This document shows, piece after piece, positions 47,630 to 58,744 of a stretch of DNA of 64,000 nucleotides (position 1 is its first letter; every line of letters starts with the position of its first letter). Below the pieces are notes generated by a model. It searched no databases and had not been told where the DNA came from. It was given only the letters and a program-made list of their open reading frames with translations. Made by a program: the position numbers and the translations under genes. The stretch lies in NCBI GenBank assembly GCA_003290165.1, contig QNQO01005797.1, positions 310,001 through 374,000 on the forward strand, given 5' to 3'. The stretch is from Berberis thunbergii (lineage: Eukaryota; Streptophyta; Magnoliopsida; Ranunculales; Berberidaceae).

Positions 47630-49797
47630 ATGAGGCGTCTAACTCAAAGAGGACAGTTGCATTCTCGAAGAGCAACCTTATCACAACATGCTTCTACTTC
47701 ACAAGCTATATCAAGTCAGGAAAGGTCACAACATGTGTCTCAACTATCTCAAACAGATAATGCAGTCCCTGAGACTATTACTCCCTCTATTGCTGGAGAG
47801 GGACAACCGCTATCTGAAGATCAACAAGACCTTGCTGACCATGATATGAATGAAATTGAACAACAACTAGAGAGGATTGCGGATGGACGCCTATCTACAA
47901 GGCATAGGGATGAAGCTGTTCGTATAGGTAATGTTTGCTGACTTATCGCAAGTGTATAATTTTTTTTCTTCCAGATATGACATAGTTTGAGGAAATTGAA
48001 TTTTTTTTTATATTCATGATATATAGCTTATTTCACTTTGGTGCTATTGGAATTGCAGTACAACGATATAAGAAACGCAGGGGTATGCATCAATATGATG
48101 GCCCAAACCATATAAAATTGATGGTGGTGAAATGCAATGCCTTTGGACAGCCTATGGCAAGACAACAGCAAAAGTATCCACTAAAATTGGTATAATAGCA
48201 CAGGATGGAAGTAAGGTGCCTCTTTCACCTTGCAAATGTCCGAAGATATCACCAGATGTGAAGGACACTATTTGGAAGCTAATATCGGTAATAGTCTTGC
48301 AAGTTTAATAATATACGACATAGCACATTTTCCCAAATCGTATTTCTATATTACTTATCGTAGCTTGATAATTATTGGAATCCTACGTTTTTGTCACAGG
48401 CAAAGTTCTCATTCGAAAACTGTACGGACAAAACTAAGGTCTTTGTCTATCTTGACGAGTGTTTAAAATTTGATAATTAGTGTTTTTATATATCGTCATG
48501 TGATTATGTTATACTTAAAAAACTTTATTATAAAATTTGACAGAGATGGGTCCTTACTAAAGCTTGCGATTGTTGGAAACAATGGAAACACAATTTGTTC
48601 AGGGCATATCATAGGTATGATCGACCACTTGAGCAACAATATGAGCACACTGATGATGGGGTGGATAAGGCTCAGTGGCGGATGCTTGTACAGTACTGGA
48701 GGAGCGAAAATTTTAAGGTGTACATGTTAAGTACTGTAGTTTAACTAGTACGATAGTTCATATGATTGAAAGGAATTGTAACTGTGAATTTGTGTTTGCA
48801 TGCAGAAAGTCAGTGCACAAAATAAATCAAATCGCGCCCGATTGAAGATGATTCATCGATGTGGAACCATGTCATTTGCACGTAAATGGGAGGAAGAGGT
48901 AGCAATTTTTTTCCCAATGATTTCTATATATAATGTATGTTGTGTGCCATGCCGCTCATATATTACCCCTTAATGCATGCAGATGTACTAGCTTATGTAT
49001 ATTCTTTTAATGTAATTTGTATTATTCCAGAGAGAAAAAACCCAAATGGACAAGAACCAGATCGAATGCAAATGTTCAAAGCAACTTACACATTATCTGA
49101 TGGATTATTCCCTCAGCCTGAAGCAGCAAGGAGATATGTACGTTATATTCTATGGAATTATATGAATGTACCTAGTTAATGTGTTGTTCAAATGTTGTTA
49201 ACCATCATAAACTGTATTTGATCATTTATGGTTTATGGGTATGCGCATCTGTTTTGATGTAGGAGCAAATGGAACAACTAACACAGCCAACAGATGGCGA
49301 AGAGGGAATGAATAGGGAGGAGGCGTTTAGAGATGTGATGGGGGGGGGATGGACATGGGAGGGCCAAGATGTATGGGGTTGGCGTCACTCGAACAATGTT
49401 CCGCAATGCAGTGGGGGATGAAGCTAATGCCAAAGTACGTGAACTAGTGCAATCACATGAGCTTACTAAGCAAAAACTGGTTTCAGCGCATGATGCAACT
49501 GCACATGAGCTAGTAGCTACGAAGGAGAAGCTAGCAGCCACTGAAGCAAAGCTGGAGACAACGACATCAAAGCTGGAGACAACGACAGCAAAGTTGGAGA
49601 CAACGACAGCAAATTTGGAGACAACGACAACAAATTTGGAGACAACGACAGCAAAGTTGGAGACAACGACAGCAAATCTGGAGACAACCAATCGGAAGGT
49701 AGACACGTTGACCAATGATATGGAGGAATTTAGAGCATTCATGTCAAACATGCAACCTCTAATGGGATCCGCGACGCAGCCAAACAGGGTGAGTAAT
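47630..49797 (+). pseudogene. CACTA second gene, TNPA/Ptta-like protein with a C-terminal coiled-coil repeat
   Basis: Follows the transposase on the same strand, as in En/Spm. The ATG at 47630 follows an acceptor (AACAG|GTTAAAAAAA). Recognisable pieces: RIADGRLSTRHRDEAVRIG to a donor near 47927; after an acceptor near 48058, QRYKKRRGMHQYDGP; then in another frame IGIIAQDGSKVPLS and VKDTIWKLIS (near 48280); AKFSFENCTDKTKVFVYLDE (48402-48465); AQWRMLVQYWRSENFK (near 48667); NKSNRARLKMIHRCGTMSFA; EPDRMQMFKATYTLSDG (49060 on); YGVGVTRTMFRNAVGDEA (49372 on). Frames shift between some of these, including at a nine-G run at 49340-49348. The C-terminus is a heptad-like coiled coil. The family's role is binding the subterminal repeats. 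Confidence 0.72.
49555..49690 (+). repeat. In-frame 21-bp tandem repeat coding KLETTTA in the TNPA-like gene
   Basis: Six to seven copies of AAGCTGGAGACAACGACA-like units code (K/N)LETTT(A/S/T). The repeat is seven residues long, equal to a heptad, so it extends a coiled coil without changing register. Confidence 0.9.
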
Positions 49798-50520
49798 TAA
49801 ACTTTAACCATACGCACTTAAATACATGAATAATTAAACTTTAACCATAGCTAATTTGAATGCTGAATGCTGCTTGAATGCTAAAGTGATGAAATGCTTG
49901 AATGCTGAAATGTATGTTGAATCGTATGCTTCAATTGCGTAAATGTATGTTGAATGCTGCTTGAATGCTATTTGTATGCTTGTAAAAGGTTGCTTGGAAA
50001 AGTAGTAACAATTTGCTGAATGCATAGGTAAATGAACGTGAGAAAGCAGATGGCTCAGATCAGGGAGCTAGTGGAGCTCCCTCGTAGACACCCCCAGCTC
50101 TTTAAGTCGTTTTGGGTTGGTTTTTATTACCGTGTCTAAATTTGAGTAGTGCCATCTAAATCTGAATCTTTGCAGCATGTGTTCTGTATGTGTTTTAACT
50201 TTGCATGCGTGTTCTATATGTGGTATGAAGTTTGCTCGAGGAGATGAAATGGATGAGAAGGTTCATAAGGACTTTCACAAGTGATGGTTCTCACATCATT
50301 TTGGTGTTAGACAGCGATCCTCCATCTCAAAGGAATAAGGTTGTACTTCTTTACTCATTGAAATTTTATTATTATTATTATTTTTATTTATTTATTTATT
50401 TTTACGTATACTAAAGGTAGTACTAGGTTAGTGCGACCTAAGTTGGACAGGGCAATGGGAGAAAATAGAAGAAGGGAGACAATAGAACAGAGAAGGTAAA
50501 CATGAGAGGGTTTAGTATAT

Positions 50521-51684
50521 TCATTCATAGACACAGTTTAAATAAAATAAAGGTGTATAGCTTTATCTTGGTTGTGGCAATGCAAGCTGAAAGCTAGAGT
50601 GCTTTGAACATTTCATAAATCACATAATAAAAAAGTCAAGTCCACTAATGTAGTGACAGAGGATGAAATGGCTACCAAGCTACAATTATGGAAGAACTTC
50701 TGTGGCAATAATGTAAAAAGATTAACAATCCAACAAGCTTATATAAATCAAAGGAAAACAATTTTACAAGAATAATTGCTAATTTCAGCTAATTCATAGA
50801 TTCTCACCCTTGTCTCTCTTAATTCTTATATCTTATTGCTTTCAGTAAACAGGTCTGACACTTGTAATGCATGAATATGAACAATTGGTGGCAATCCGTC
50901 GTCCGTTTATCTTATGTTTTACTTGTCTTATTGTTCAGGTGACATTAATCGGTTAACATGGGAAGCAAAGGTCGCCTTCCACCTCCTCATATGATGCGGC
51001 CTCTTCCAGGTGCTGGACTGATGCATCTTGATCCATTTGGTCCTGGTATCCACCCACCAGGCCCGTTCCCTTCTTTTGACATGTTGCCTCCCCCGGAAGT
51101 CTTAGAATAGAAGATGTCTACACAACATATGGAGATGGAAAGGCTTGCAACAGAGAACCAGCGGCTTGCAGCTACTCATGTAGCTTTGAGGCAAGAACTT
51201 GCTGGTGCACAACAAGAGTTGCAGAGGTTGCAGGCCCAAGTCGGTGTTATGAAGAATGATAAGGAACAACATATGAGGGGCATCATGGATAAGATAGCTA
51301 AGATGGAAGTTGATCTGCATGCAGCCGATTCTGTTAATGCAAAGTTGCAGCAGGCACATACTGAAGCTCAAAGCTTGGTCACTGCAAGACAGGAGCTCTT
51401 TGCTAAAGTTCAACAACTGACTCAAGATCTCCAGAGGACACACACAGATACTCAGCAGGTCCCTGCTTTGATGTCAGAACTTGAATCTCTTAGACATGAA
51501 TATCAGCACTGCAGGTAATGTATCACTGCATTAGCCATTTCATCCTTTGTCACTGCATTAGTGGACTTGACTTTTTTATTATGTGATTTATGAAATGTTC
51601 AAAGCACTCTAGCTTTCAGCTTGCAGTGCCACAACCAAGATAAAGATATACACCTTTATTTTATTTTAACTGTGTCTAGGAATG
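50521..51684. repeat. ~150-bp inverted repeat arms flanking the FLX-like fragment
   Basis: The left arm 50521-50673 and right arm 51533-51684 are close reverse complements. Both contain AGACACAGTTNAAATAAAAT, TTATCTTGGTTGTGGCA, AGCTAGAGTGCTTTGAACAT and GATGAAATGGCT. Between them lies the FLX-like exon. The right arm starts just after that exon's donor, inside its intron. Confidence 0.85.
50958..51514 (+). pseudogene. Captured first exon of an FLX-like (FLOWERING LOCUS C EXPRESSOR-like) gene
   Basis: The ATG at 50958 gives MGSKGRLPPPHMMRPLPG, then FGPGIHPPGPFPSFDMLPPP, the signature N-terminus of FLX-like coiled-coil proteins involved in FRIGIDA/FLC regulation. An in-frame TAG at 51108-51110 replaces a Gln codon (VLE*KM). 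The frame then stays open for about 134 codons of coiled coil (RLATENQRLAATHVALRQEL; QQVPALMSELESLRHEYQHC) to a GT donor after 51514. Only the first exon is present and the nonsense change shows it is not used as a protein. Confidence 0.85.
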
Positions 51685-51716
51685 GTATACTCACTGGTGC
51701 TACCCATATTGTGTAG

Positions 51717-51894
51717 AAGCTACATTCATTCAACCTCCCTGTCTACGTGTTTCTATTCCAGAACGAATTTCCATCACAAGCATGGGACTACTTGTCATAC
51801 CCCACAATTGAGATCAATACATATGCCATGAGAAGTGGATCAGCCATTGATGGAATGATAACCGATTTCCCAGGGACTGCTGTAGCCTACAGAA
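51717..51894 (+). pseudogene. Captured exon of a GDPD-like (GDPDL/SHV3) protein
   Basis: Reads NLPVYVFLFQNEFPSQAWDY, then PTIEINTYAM and GMITDFPGTAVAYR, ending at a GTAAGT donor. This matches the end of a glycerophosphodiester phosphodiesterase domain of the GPI-anchored GDPDL family (usually NEFVSQAWDF...IDGVITDFP). The GDPDL proteins act in cell-wall organisation; here only one exon is present. A stop sits immediately upstream. Confidence 0.7.
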
Positions 51895-52232
51895 GTAAGT
51901 GGTGCCTAATATTTCTGATTTATGTTCATGTTTTATATATGTAGAATACTTTCTTTTGTGTTCTTAGCTAGTCCCTTTTAGAGTGACCAACTACAATGAA
52001 TTTAATCCGAATACTTGCAAAGGTTGATCAGTGAGGATTAAGTCCTCTTTTATGGAGTACCTAAATAACCAGAATCCATTAATTTGTTATTTATCAAAAT
52101 ATACAAAATACCCTTATACATTCCAACTCTTTGGTACTTTTCCTACATTTAAAACTAATTAAGATTTGGTTGCATTATTTCATTCAAATTTGAAGAACGA
52201 TTCTTTCTTGTTTCAATATGGTTTCATTGCAG

Positions 52233-53427
52233 TTGGGCATGGCAAATGCATTTGAAAGTCTTTGTTGCCAAGCCTATGGAGCAAAATAATACCACATGAT
52301 GGGAATCTACATGCAGAGATCATGGATCATTGTTCTTGTAATTGCAACAGCTTTGATTCCTGTATTCGTCTTTGCAACTCCCATCTTAAAACTTCTTGGT
52401 GAAGATGACCAGTTATCAGAAGCAGCTGGAGAAATTTTCCTATGGTTTATCCCAATTCTCTATTACTTTGTATTCAACTTCACCATGCAAATGTTCTTAC
52501 AAGCCCAACTAAAAAACACGATCATTGGATGGTTGGCGAGTATTTCGTTTGTGATGCACGTGTTCTTATCTTGGTTGTTTGTGATCAAATTGAACTGGGG
52601 TGTATCTGGTGCTATGGGTGCTATGGTCATCTCCACGTGGTCTATTACGGGTGGAGAACTTGTGTACGTGACTGGTGGTTGGTGTCCTGAAACATGGAAA
52701 GGGTTCAGCACAAGTGCATTCACAGATCTTTGCCCAATTTTAAGGTCTCTCTATCCTCTGGTGTCATGCTCTGGTAATCTCTAATCACCCTGTTTTCAAT
52801 AAAATGGTATAATATCACTTGCTTGATATACTAGCCATCTTAAAAATTATTTCTGTTTTCTATAGTTTGGAGTTTTGGTACAATGCAATTCTGGTCTTAA
52901 TAGCCGGGTACATGATGGATGCCACAGTTTCAATTGCTGCCTTCTCCATTTGGTATGATTTCATTTCTCGCTCTCTCTATTTGGTGTGTCAATGGGTGAA
53001 ATTTTGTTTGCTTGATAATGGTGTGCATCTTTTATTATGTAGGTCTAATACGTGTCTCTGATTTCTTCGCAGATGTGTATTTGATGGAAAAATTCATTTC
53101 AAACCAAAATACTCTTCTTAAAATAAGAATCTGGAGAGTGAATTAAGAAGTGAAATTCTTTGGCAAGTGCATGCATATTGTATAGATAACTAACCATTTG
53201 TTATTTAAAGTTCTGATTAGACCCAGGTGGAACTAAAACCACTGAAAGTGGCAACAAGTGTAAATAGTGTGGTTTTGGTTGTGGGTGATATGTGGCTTGA
53301 GACATGCCTCCACTTATTATTTATATGCTTAACATGGTGTACTAATCGATTTCCATGTATGATCTTGCAGCCTCAACATAGTAGCTTGGGTATTCATGGT
53401 ATTCCTTGGCTTCTTAACTGCATCATG
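52233..53427 (+). pseudogene. Captured MATE/DTX transporter fragment with introns
   Basis: Exons 52233-52773, 52866-52952 and 53371-53427 or beyond. The first starts at an acceptor and reads LGMANAFESLCCQAYGAK, then a TAA at 52287-52289 replacing Gln, then YHMMGIYMQRSWIIVLVIAT and several membrane segments of the first MATE half. A one-base shift near 52740 is followed by SLSSGVMLC. The junctions TG|TTTGGAG and TG|CCTCAAC are still in phase (MLCLEFWYNAILVLIAGYM; AFSICLNIVAWVFMVFLGFL). The homology stops where VRVSNELG would follow. Retained introns show DNA-level capture. About half of a ~480-residue protein. Confidence 0.85.
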
Positions 53428-54146
53428 GTATGATTTAAGTCAGGCAACTTCTTTTGATGGTCCTCTGATTGAGGATGGTAGGACTTGTGCATGGTGGATG
53501 GTGGACATTGGCCAAGATCACCTGGTATGCATCTGAACGCCAAAATCTCTCTTTCATTTGAAATTTGTTTCTCTAAAGCATTCATATCTTTGTGCTTTTG
53601 AAGACCAAAAACAAAAAAATTATGTACACGAAAATGACCTCATACTCCAACACTTGCACTCTTGTAGTTATACAGATAGTAATATGTGGAAGAGTATGCC
53701 ATCAGTCTCACCAGAAGATTTGTGAATTTACTTGAGATGAGATTAGGATTTTTACTCTGCTGGCTTCGTCCATGGTGCAATTGTGTATTTTTCATATGAG
53801 CTGCCAAAAGGTAAATTTTGTTCTCTTTAACGTTGTTATTCACAATCGCTGTCAAGATGGAGCTGCCCATTAACTTTGAGAGTGGATCATGGCTTTCGAT
53901 AATTGGTTTGCCCTTAAAAAAATGAGAAAGAAAGAGAAAGAGAAAATTCTGATATTGTTTAATATTTTTCAATGCGAGTAGAATTTGATGTTCTTGTTGA
54001 TTAGTTTGTATACTTGTAGGAATTTGGGGTAATCCATTGTTGATTACTTTGTATACTTGTAGCTTCTGATAAATAGACATGCGGGGAATTGATCCTTAGA
54101 TGTATTGCACTGTCTGTCTGAAAATTTCTTTAATCATTGTTGGCAG

Positions 54147-54349
54147 GAGATGAGACTACAGATCAGAATTCCATTCCCTTCCTTCAAGATGAAATCAAGT
54201 CTTTGAATGGTCTACATCTTATCTCGGAACCCATCAAGTTTGAGGAATCTGCACCCGAGCCTGCTGTTCCAGTTCCAGCCCCTTCCCCTGTTGTCAAAGA
54301 GTCTAAACCTGCAGAAAAGAAAGCAATGCCAAAATGGTTTAAAAGGTGA
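54147..54349 (+). pseudogene. Unidentified terminal exon in the capture region
   Basis: An acceptor (TTGGCAG|GA) opens a 66-codon frame to a TGA at 54347-54349. It contains IPFLQDEIKSLNGLHLISEP, a Pro/Ala-rich stretch and the end EKKAMPKWFKR. It looks like the true C-terminal exon of a host gene but I do not recognise the family. An exon-like stretch near 53428-53523 (ATSFDGPLIEDGRTCAWW, ending at GTATGC) is also unassigned and may belong to the same or another gene. Confidence 0.4.
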
Positions 54350-56254
54350 TATATGACCTGCAGTGTAGGCAAAGTTCTTTTCGTGCACAATACTTAAAAC
54401 AAGAAATGGATATTTTGAGTGGATTCAATTGGATGGAAAGTACAATCAAAGCCAAGGATTGAGTAAGGAGGGATTGACCATCTGTATGTATTCTAAAACT
54501 TGAATCTCTAGTTGTAAATTTCTCTTTAACATGTTTAATTACTTTGTCTTTGGCAATTGACAAAGTAATCAGTAACACCAAGAAGGATGATTCTGGCACA
54601 CTTATGTGATGAACATAAGGGATTGAAAACTGGAATGTGCTTGGTATGTTGTAGTTATCTAATGCAAATCTAATGTGCTTGGTATGCTTTCTAAACTGGG
54701 AATATCTCTGTTTTTTGGACTGCAGGGAACTGCAAAACAGGATTGCAATTAGGGGGACGAGCAGCAGCACGGTGGGTGCGCACTGGACTGGGCAGTCTGT
54801 CGCAAAACAGAGTGTTCTCTGTTTGGATGGGTGCTGCTTTTACTGCGGTCCGAAGCTGCGATGACATGGACTGCTAGCTGCTGTGATGCTGTGTTCTGGC
54901 TGTGTTCACATGGACTGCTGCTGCGATGCTGTGTTCTGGCTGCGATGACATGGACTGCTGCTGTTGAGTGCTGCGGCCTGACTTGCTGCGTGGTTGCGGT
55001 TTTTGATATTCTGCGGCTGCGTGGATGCGGTTTTTGATACTCTGCAGCTGCGTGGATGCGGTTATTCTGCGGCTATGTACGCTGGTTCCCCGTAATCGCC
55101 TTCAGTTCTAAGTCATGATTCTGGGGCTTCTGGTGAGGCCGCGACGCCTCCCAAACCCCCAGGAAGGTGCCCAAGACTCCACACAAGGTACTAATCTTTG
55201 GCCGGCTTCATTTCTTCCTCTCTTTAATTTTTAGTTACTAAAATAGTAATATAAGTTTGTATTTCTCTTCTCTAAAATTTTTCAGGAGTAGAAACTAGAG
55301 AAAGTAATCTACATGCTTTCTTTCTTTCTTTCATATTTAGCTTTCTTTCCACCTCTCTGCCTCTCTCTATTTTATTACTTGGTTGGTTGATCGGTAAGAG
55401 AAATTCTCAGATACCCATCTTTAATATCTGCTGATTTTGGTATTTTGAAAGGTTTGTTTAGATACCCATCTCTTGTATTTGCTTGTTTTGGGGGTTTTAA
55501 AAGGATTTGTCAGATACCCATCTTTAATATTTTGTTATTTGGGAGGTTTTCTTAGATACTCATCTCTGCTATTTGCTTGTATTTTGGTATTTGGGAGGAA
55601 ATCTCCGATACCCATTTCTAATATTTGCAGCCTATTTGTTATTGGTTTCATGATTAGTTTGTGGTTGATGTAGGTTGTGTGATTCTGAAGGAGGGGGATG
55701 TTTATGATGTGGGTTTTGCTTGAATAGAATATTTGGATAGAAGTTGTAGCAGTGGAAGATTTATATGGATAGCTGCTTCAGTGCCACCTGTTGTTCTCGG
55801 GTGCGGAAATTTTGCATTATTTACACCTATTCTTTTGTTTTCTATTTTCAGCTTTGATTATTTGTTATTTTGAGTTTAATTGAATTTTTTAGTATTGCTA
55901 TCAGTAGAGATCAGGAAGAGTATGGATTTCATTTATGTTCGATATGTTGAACTTTGCTTTCTTGAAATTAAATATATGCTTTCAAATTGTGAAGGTGTTT
56001 GTAAATAGAACTGTTATATTTGTTCTTAGCGGTTCACATCTAATTACTGTGGTTTCTCTTTCTGGAGAAAGAAATTAATGTCTTATTAGACATTTAGCAT
56101 TGGGTGTGGTCTGCGTAGTAACTAGTTATTAGAAATTAATGTCTGGAGAAAGAATAAAAAAGTTATGGCATCAGTTAACTAGTAAGGTAGATTGATTTGG
56201 TGTTGTTCCATAATTTCAAATCGTAATCATACTTTGTGCTACTGCGTGAATCGG
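54350..56254. other. Capture-region filler, no gene recognised
   Basis: 54830-55080 has local repeats of GGACTGCTGCTG and GTGGATGCGGTT. 55380-55640 repeats AGATACCCATCT-type words. No family recognised. Confidence 0.4.
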
Positions 56255-56531
56255 GAAGAAGTTTGGACTGATACCAACAGGTCTATTTCAAAGGCATATG
56301 AGAGGACTGATCAAGCAATTCTTACCCATACTTCTGAATTAGGACGAGGTGGGTCTACTGCTATTACTGCCATTCTTATAGACGGGGAAAAATTATGGAT
56401 AACCAATGTAGGTGATTCACGAGGAGTTCTTTCAAAAAGGGGGCAAGCTATACAAGTGATTGTTGACCACGAACCTAGCACTGAACGTGGTAGCATTGAG
56501 AACAGGGGCGGCTTTGTCTCCAACATGCCAG
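56255..56531 (+). pseudogene. Captured exon of a PP2C phosphatase
   Basis: Reads EEVWTDTNRSISKAYERTDQ, GRGGSTAITAILIDG, KLWITNVGDSRGVLSKRGQA, DHEPSTERGSIENRGGFVSN and MPG to a GT donor in the phase-1 position used by plant PP2C genes. The NVGDSR box is typical of PP2C; the metal-binding DGH motif (upstream) and DG/DN motifs (downstream) lie in other exons and are absent. No stop inside. One exon out of four or five. Confidence 0.85.
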
Positions 56532-57166
56532 GTTCTCTTAAAAACCTTTTACATGAGTTAATTTGTTTCTGCTTTCGTTGAAGTTAGTTTGTTTTTGTTT
56601 TCTTTGAAGTTAGTTTGTTTTTGGTTTCTTTGAAGTCCTTATTTCCTCGCACTCTCCTTTTATGCTACATGGTAATGACCTTGATTTTAAGAGTCACAAC
56701 TGCATTTCCAAGTCATTGTAATGTTTAAGTAACATAGTTTGATAGTCGTTTAGCTAAACTGGTTTGTTATATTGCATACAAAACATGAGATGTTGGTATT
56801 CTTGCTGAGACCATAAGAAAAGAAAGTGAAAATTTAAAAGATAAATAAATTTTGGGGTTATGTTAATCTTGTCAACATTTCTGTGTCAGAATTAGGAAAA
56901 GTACAAGATTACGAAAGTTTCATAATAAGAATAGGGTAGGCTGACTACAATGTCTGCTTAATTTTCTATAGCTTTAATTATTGACGCATCAAGTGTACAA
57001 CTCACCTAATTTATTATTGAAAAAAGTTGCAATCTGCTCCGAATAGATTGAAAAAGACAGAGTTTACATAAACAATGAAACTAGCAGCAATAGAATGAGC
57101 TTGCTGATTACAAGTACAGTTTACATAAACAATGAAACTAATTCCAACGGAAGAGTGTTTATTGAG

Positions 57167-57310
57167 AGTGATGCTAGGCGGCGAGGAAATGGACGAGGGA
57201 GGGGGGTTTGACCCCCCATCCCCCTCGAGATTCACATGGGCACGTATCTCAAGGGGGATGGAGGGTCACACCCCCCTCCCTCGCCCGTTTCCTCGCCATT
57301 TAGAATCACC
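57167..57310. mobile_element. Palindromic MITE of the same family as 35643-35832
   Basis: The arms read GGCGAGGAAATGG / GGCGAGGAAACGG, GAGGGAGGGGGGT and CCCCATCCCCCTCGAGAT. The ends are GAGTGATGCTAG and GGTGATTCTAAA, related to the ends of the Mutator-like element. It lies inside the CACTA element, so it jumped in after, or was carried along. Confidence 0.7.
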
Positions 57311-57810
57311 GATAAATTATAGTTGACTATCTAGGTTGTCATATATATTTACCCTTAAAAGCCTTCATGACATCAAGAGAACACATAGCAAAACGAATCT
57401 GCCTCCATCCTTTGTCAAGTGCCCAACATAATGCTTCTATAGCCACCGGCTCCGCATCAAAACTGCTACTAAAGAAAATGAATCCAAAACTGTATCTCCA
57501 CTCATTGCTACAGCTCCAAAAGTTAAGTTTTTGTAAAATTACGTACATGAAAACCAACATCAGAAAATATAATTAAAATGCTATCACACTCCACTTTATC
57601 ATCTGGTTTTGTTGCGTCGTTCAGCTGTATGACTGACGTTGCTTTAGAATTTGGTTACCTAAACTATGCCAACAATGATGATGGCTATGTTGCTTTAACG
57701 GTTTAACCCTTTAAAAAATACATTAATTAAAAATTGACTGTGTCGCGTGAAGATGATTGCACCGAGTTTATTTCAAGCAATTTTTATTTCTTATTATTGA
57801 TCCATCGCAG

Positions 57811-58486
57811 GAATGGAGGACTGCAGAGAAGAAATTCACGGCAAGATGGAGTTTATGTTACCAACTGTCCGATCCCACCTGGAAAGAATTTCACTTATAT
57901 GCTACAAGTGAAGGATAAGATAGGCAGCTTCTTCTACTTTCCATCACTGAACTTCCACAAGGCTGCAGGAGGCTTTGGTGGTATTAAAATCTCAAGTCGC
58001 CCCAGAATTCCAGTCCCTTTCGACCCTCCAGCTGGTGATTTCACCATACTAGCTGGTGATTGGTACAAGAAGAATCACACTTTAAGAACTAATTTCAAAT
58101 ATAGAAGAATTGATAAACACAAGAGTAATGCACTCAAGAGGTGAACTTTTTCAATCACAAGTTAGTTAATGTTGCCTTGCCTTTGGTCATGTAGGAGTTG
58201 AAAGCAATCCTAGATGGTGGATTTAATCTTCCATTGCCTGATGGCATTCTCATCAATGGACGTGGATTGAATGGTATCGCATTCACAGTTGACCAAGGTA
58301 ACTATCAATTTTTCCCTTTATAACTCATTGATGCGTCTAGGTTTTTCTGCTTCTTTCATCTTATTTACAGTGGCTATAAGGTCTCAATATATAGAACTTT
58401 GATGGGCAGGTAAGACTTATAGATTCCGGATATCAAATGTTGGAATTGCAACGTCCTTCAACTTCAGAATTCAGGGACACAAGATG
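57811..58486 (+). pseudogene. Captured SKU5-like (SKS) multicopper-oxidase-like fragment with introns
   Basis: An acceptor at about 57810 leads to NGGLQRRNSRQDGVYVTNCP, GKNFTYMLQVKDKIGSFFYF, PSLNFHKAAGGFGGIKI and PPAGDFTILAGDWYKKNHT. A second exon (58194-58297) reads LKAILDGGFNLPLPDG, INGRGLNGIAFTVDQ. A third (58410-58486) reads GKTYRFRISNVGIATSFNF and RIQGHKMK. This is the cupredoxin-1/2 border of SKU5-similar proteins, which are GPI-anchored and lack copper ligands. The donor after NHT is not evident; the later junction CAAG|GTAACT to CAG|GTAAGACT is in phase. The fragment ends abruptly at 58486. Confidence 0.87.
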
Positions 58487-58744
58487 AAGTTAGTTTGTTT
58501 TTGCTTTCTTTGAAGTTAGACGATCACAATTTTGTTTTATGTAGTTATCTCAATTTGAGGTTGACAGTATTTGGGATTGTATTTTTTTGTGATGGACAAT
58601 TTATTGAGTGTATGAAAATTAATTTAATTTTGTTCAGGTTTAAGATGTTTATAATTTGCCAAAATTTTAAATTAATATAATGACAAAAAAAGTATATGCT
58701 AAATTTTAAAATTAATATAATTTAAATATAAAAAAATCATTTTT

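Noticed and set aside
53428..53523. Exon-like stretch after the MATE fragment assigned to MATE
   Set aside because: The family continues with a VRVSNELG segment here and this sequence does not match; left unassigned.
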